This document shows, piece after piece, positions 15,181 through 17,501 of a stretch of 17,501 nucleotides of DNA (positions are counted from its first letter, which is position 1; each line of letters begins with the position of its first letter). The notes under the pieces were generated by a model. It worked only from the letters and a program-made list of their open reading frames with translations. It was not told where the DNA came from and ran no database searches. The translations under genes and the position numbers were made by a program. The DNA is from Gemmatimonadota bacterium (GTDB lineage: Bacteria; Gemmatimonadota; Gemmatimonadetes; Palauibacterales; Palauibacteraceae): the NCBI GenBank assembly GCA_029863105.1, contig JAOTWC010000009.1, positions 1 through 17,501 on the forward strand, read 5' to 3'.

Positions 15181-15944
15181 TCGACTGCTCCGATCGGCGC
15201 GGACCCGCTGTCACCGCGCTCAACGGCAGTCGTAACCTCCGTGGCGGAAGGGAGCGACTCGATGTCGCGTATCACACGGGCCGGATTGCCACCGACGATG
15301 GCCCCGTCCGGCACGTCGCGGGTCACAACCGAGCTGGCGGCGACGACGGCACATCGGCCAACGGTGACGCCCTTGCCGATGAACGCTCCCGCACCGATCC
15401 AGCTGTCGTCGCCGATGCGTATGGGCGGCGCAACGGCGTCCGGGACGCCGGCTGACCTGTCGATCGGATTCACCGGATGCCCATCGTATCCGGCAAGAAA
15501 CACGCGTGCGGCGATCAGCACTCGATCCCCGATCGTCACCTCGCTCCCGATCGCCACCAGCACGTTGCTGCCGATGTAAACATCGTCTCCGATTCTCAGC
15601 GTCGGTTGGTCACTCGCCGTATGCGCCGTGAACGTCGTCAACGTGTTGATCCTCACCCGATCGCCCAGGAATATCCGCGGCTTCCCCATCACGAGAGGCA
15701 GCGCCTTTCCTTCGAGGTAGAGGCCGCGACCTCCCGGCTCGCACCGGGAGCGAAACAGAGGCTGGTAATACACGACACGCCAGAGATTTCTCCACGCACC
15801 GACGCGTGCCGCTCGCTCCGCATACAGCAGCCTGGCGAGCGGCTTCCAGACCGGCAGCTCGAAGCGGCGCAGCGCTTTGGCAGCCCTGTACAGGGCATCG
15901 TAGAATGGAGTCTCTCTCCGCCTGATCTTGTCGACGATCCCCAT
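15177..15944 (-). CDS. LbH (hexapeptide-repeat) acyltransferase with N-terminal extension
   Basis: This 255-residue LbH acyltransferase probably O- or N-acetylates a sugar of the polymer. Beta-helix turns run from about 84 to 215 (IFLGDRVRIN, IGDDVYIGSNVLVAIGSEVTIG, IGDDSWIGAGAFIGKGVTVG). AGYDGHPVNP holds the likely catalytic His156, and IVGGNPARVI (216-225) ends the fold. About 80 basic and aromatic residues precede the helix, which is longer than in simple acetyltransferases such as WcaF. I start at ATG 15944, which has GGGGT about 8 nt upstream; an ATG at 15962 in the same frame would overlap the upstream gene by 17 bp and add six residues. The 3' end overlaps the polymerase start (GTGA). 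Confidence 0.87.
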   Translation of the reverse strand: MGIVDKIRRRETPFYDALYRAAKALRRFELPVWKPLARLLYAERAARVGAWRNLWRVVYYQPLFRSRCEPGGRGLYLEGKALPLVMGKPRIFLGDRVRINTLTTFTAHTASDQPTLRIGDDVYIGSNVLVAIGSEVTIGDRVLIAARVFLAGYDGHPVNPIDRSAGVPDAVAPPIRIGDDSWIGAGAFIGKGVTVGRCAVVAASSVVTRDVPDGAIVGGNPARVIRDIESLPSATEVTTAVERGDSGSAPIGAVE

Positions 15945-15945
15945 G

Positions 15946-17070
15946 TTATTTACCCCAGACATCCCATTGGCCCCGTACGGAGTAGATGAAGGCGACCACA
16001 GCGGCTGCCTGGGTCACGGCAAACGCATACGGCAAGGCGACCGGCCGCGCGAAGCGAAGCGCGGTGCGGCTAGAAGAAATAAGCAAGATGGTCAGCCAAA
16101 ATGAAACTTGCAGGTAGAACAGCGTTCGGTATCCGGGACTCGTCGCCAGGCCCGATCCGATCAGCATTCCAAGCAACAGCAGGGGCGACACCAGGCGTCC
16201 GATCTTATGCAATGCAAACTGCAGCCAAACTGGATTACGGAACGGGCTGAGCAGGTCCGGAAGCAGGGCCAGGAGCTGATAGTTACCGGTCAGCGTGCGA
16301 ACCCGACGGCGGAATTCGTGCTCATCTCCTTCGGACGCCTTGTCGTGTGCCCAGGCACGGGGATCGAACACGACTCGATGGCCCGCCAGAACGATGCGCA
16401 TCGGCGCATAAACATCATCAAGCAGCGTACCGGCTGGCAGATCCACCCACAATTCCCGCCGGATCGCCCACAGGGCACCGGTCGCTCCCACGACGGAGTG
16501 CATTCTGGACTCTCCGAGCCGAATGCGCTTCTCGTAGTCCCAGTAACGGTGAAGCGCACGCTGCATCCCGGATTCCAGTGAACGGTCATACCGAAGATCG
16601 CCAGACACCGCACCAATTCTCGGATCGCTGAAGTTCTCGATGAGATGCCGCACAGCCTCCGAATCCAAGGGTTGGCGCGCATCGGTCAATACGACGATGC
16701 TTCCCGTCGCGTGTTTCATGGCCTCGTTGACCGCGGCTGCCTTCCCCACCGGATTCTGCAGTTCCACGCTCCGAACCCTGTCTCCCCCTACCTCCCGAGC
16801 CCGGGCTGCCGTTTCGTCGGTGGATCCGTCGGATACGACCACCACGTCCAACAGATCTTCCGGATACGCCTGCCCGATTACCGAGAGCAACTTCGGCGTG
16901 ATCACGGCCTCCTCATTTCGAGCGGCGATCACGACCGTCACATGTGGGAGATCGGCGCCGGAATGCTTCACCTTCGGCCTCCCCGCCAGCAACGACATGA
17001 ACGCAGGATACGCGGCGTACACGAGAGTCAGCAGAGAGACGCTGAGCCAGAACACCAGTTCGGCAAGCAC
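15946..17070 (-). CDS. membrane GT2 glycosyltransferase (processive-type fold)
   Basis: This 374-residue inverting glycosyltransferase of GT2 has one N-terminal transmembrane helix (about 4-28), a cytoplasmic GT-A domain and three C-terminal helices (about 290-310, 317-335, 344-365). GT-A motifs are TVVIAARNEEAVI (45-57), VVVSDGSTDET (Asp81), LTDARQP (the DxD position at 130-132 reads DAR), GTLLDDVYAPMR (Asp218-Asp219) and RRRVRTLTGNYQLL (254-267), which takes the place of the QxxRW loop. The missing second Asp of DxD is common in this subgroup. The topology is like PgaC or hyaluronan synthases, but a single-addition enzyme is equally possible. The start is a GTG at 17070 directly after the upstream TAG, with GGGG 8 nt before it. 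Confidence 0.9.
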   Translation of the reverse strand: MLAELVFWLSVSLLTLVYAAYPAFMSLLAGRPKVKHSGADLPHVTVVIAARNEEAVITPKLLSVIGQAYPEDLLDVVVVSDGSTDETAARAREVGGDRVRSVELQNPVGKAAAVNEAMKHATGSIVVLTDARQPLDSEAVRHLIENFSDPRIGAVSGDLRYDRSLESGMQRALHRYWDYEKRIRLGESRMHSVVGATGALWAIRRELWVDLPAGTLLDDVYAPMRIVLAGHRVVFDPRAWAHDKASEGDEHEFRRRVRTLTGNYQLLALLPDLLSPFRNPVWLQFALHKIGRLVSPLLLLGMLIGSGLATSPGYRTLFYLQVSFWLTILLISSSRTALRFARPVALPYAFAVTQAAAVVAFIYSVRGQWDVWGK

Positions 17071-17501
17071 CTAATTGACCCCGGCGCGAGTGAGGAGTTC
17101 AGCCAGCCCCCTGGCGGTCTCGCGTCGATCGAACTCCCGTGCGGCCTCCGGGCACGACCACATGCCGTCTGGTCTGGGGCTCCAGGCCCCGAGGCGGGCG
17201 GCAAGCGAACGGGCGATTTCTGCCGGCTCGTCCGTGAACAGCAAATCGACTTCGGCCGCGTGAGAAAGAAGCTCCGCGGTCGCTCCGCGATCCACCAGGG
17301 CGAGGATTGGTGGACCGGCCGCCAGGTATTCGTACGCCTTTGCTGGGACCTGTTCCGGCTGCCCGGTGGCCAGCAGAAGCAGCAAGTCCGATCGCACGAG
17401 ATGGCCGAGCACGTCACCGTGTGGAAGTCGCCCTCGAACGACGACGGACGATTCGCAGCCAGCCTGACGAGCCATGTCCAGCACAGACCGGCCGCCCGCA
17501 A
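17071..17501 (-). CDS. GT4-type glycosyltransferase, C-terminal part (cut by window edge)
   Basis: The frame is open to the window end, so only the last 143 residues are seen; a GTG at 17484 lies inside the frame and is not a start. The fragment holds the end of the donor domain: VVVRGRLPHGDVLGHLVRSD, LLLLLATGQPEQVPAKAYEY (with the acidic residue that contacts the nucleotide sugar in this family) and LAAGPPILALVDRGATAELL. The motif VPAKAYEYLAAGPPIL is the counterpart of EX7E in many EPS-locus GT4 enzymes. It is the first visible gene of the minus-strand operon, and its stop abuts the GT2 start (TAGGTG). Substrate unknown. Confidence 0.82.
   Translation of the reverse strand, partial: AGGRSVLDMARQAGCESSVVVRGRLPHGDVLGHLVRSDLLLLLATGQPEQVPAKAYEYLAAGPPILALVDRGATAELLSHAAEVDLLFTDEPAEIARSLAARLGAWSPRPDGMWSCPEAAREFDRRETARGLAELLTRAGVN

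Overview
The window is part of a surface or exported polysaccharide (EPS/capsule/O-antigen type) biosynthesis locus from a GC-rich Gram-negative-type bacterium. Two predicted lipoproteins with cysteine lipoboxes support a diderm or lipoprotein-rich host. One carries a 'CAGDSPTDP' mature N-terminus and the other a Big2-like Ig domain. Together with the GC-rich codon use these suggest Gemmatimonadota, or a similar environmental phylum, but this is inference and no marker gene is present to prove it.

Layout: (1) 1-4471, plus strand: the C-terminal end of a bacterial tyrosine kinase/chain-length regulator with a tyrosine-rich tail, a UDP-uronate/hexose 4-epimerase-like SDR, a GT-B glycosyltransferase, then after a 196-bp AT-rich and hairpin-bearing gap a small unknown lipoprotein coupled to a second GT4 enzyme. 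(2) 4444-9207, minus strand: an asparagine-synthetase-like protein with a degenerate glutaminase domain, a UDP-glucuronate 4-epimerase (TTG start) and an MsbA/PglK-type ABC exporter. (3) 9208-9503: a divergent non-coding region with an AT-rich palindromic core. (4) 9504-10940, plus strand: a secreted lipoprotein with a Big2-like domain and a large Trp/Tyr-rich domain that may act on polysaccharide. (5) 10937-17501, minus strand: a tightly packed seven-gene operon, mostly with ATGA/GTGA overlaps, encoding a GT4 (cut by the window edge), a membrane GT2, a left-handed beta-helix (LbH) acyltransferase, a Wzy/WaaL-type polymerase or ligase, two GT4 enzymes and a second LbH acyltransferase.

Working model (inference): the epimerases supply galacturonate-type nucleotide sugars, five or more glycosyltransferases build a repeat unit, the AsnB-like protein may amidate a uronic acid or make another amide, and the acyltransferases decorate it. 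The ABC protein flips or exports the lipid-linked glycan, the Wzy-like protein polymerises or ligates it, and the tyrosine kinase tail regulates chain length. The secreted lipoprotein would trim or bind the finished polymer. No RNA genes, CRISPR arrays, insertion sequences, integrases or origins were seen. Both convergent gene pairs overlap, leaving no room for ordinary intergenic terminators.
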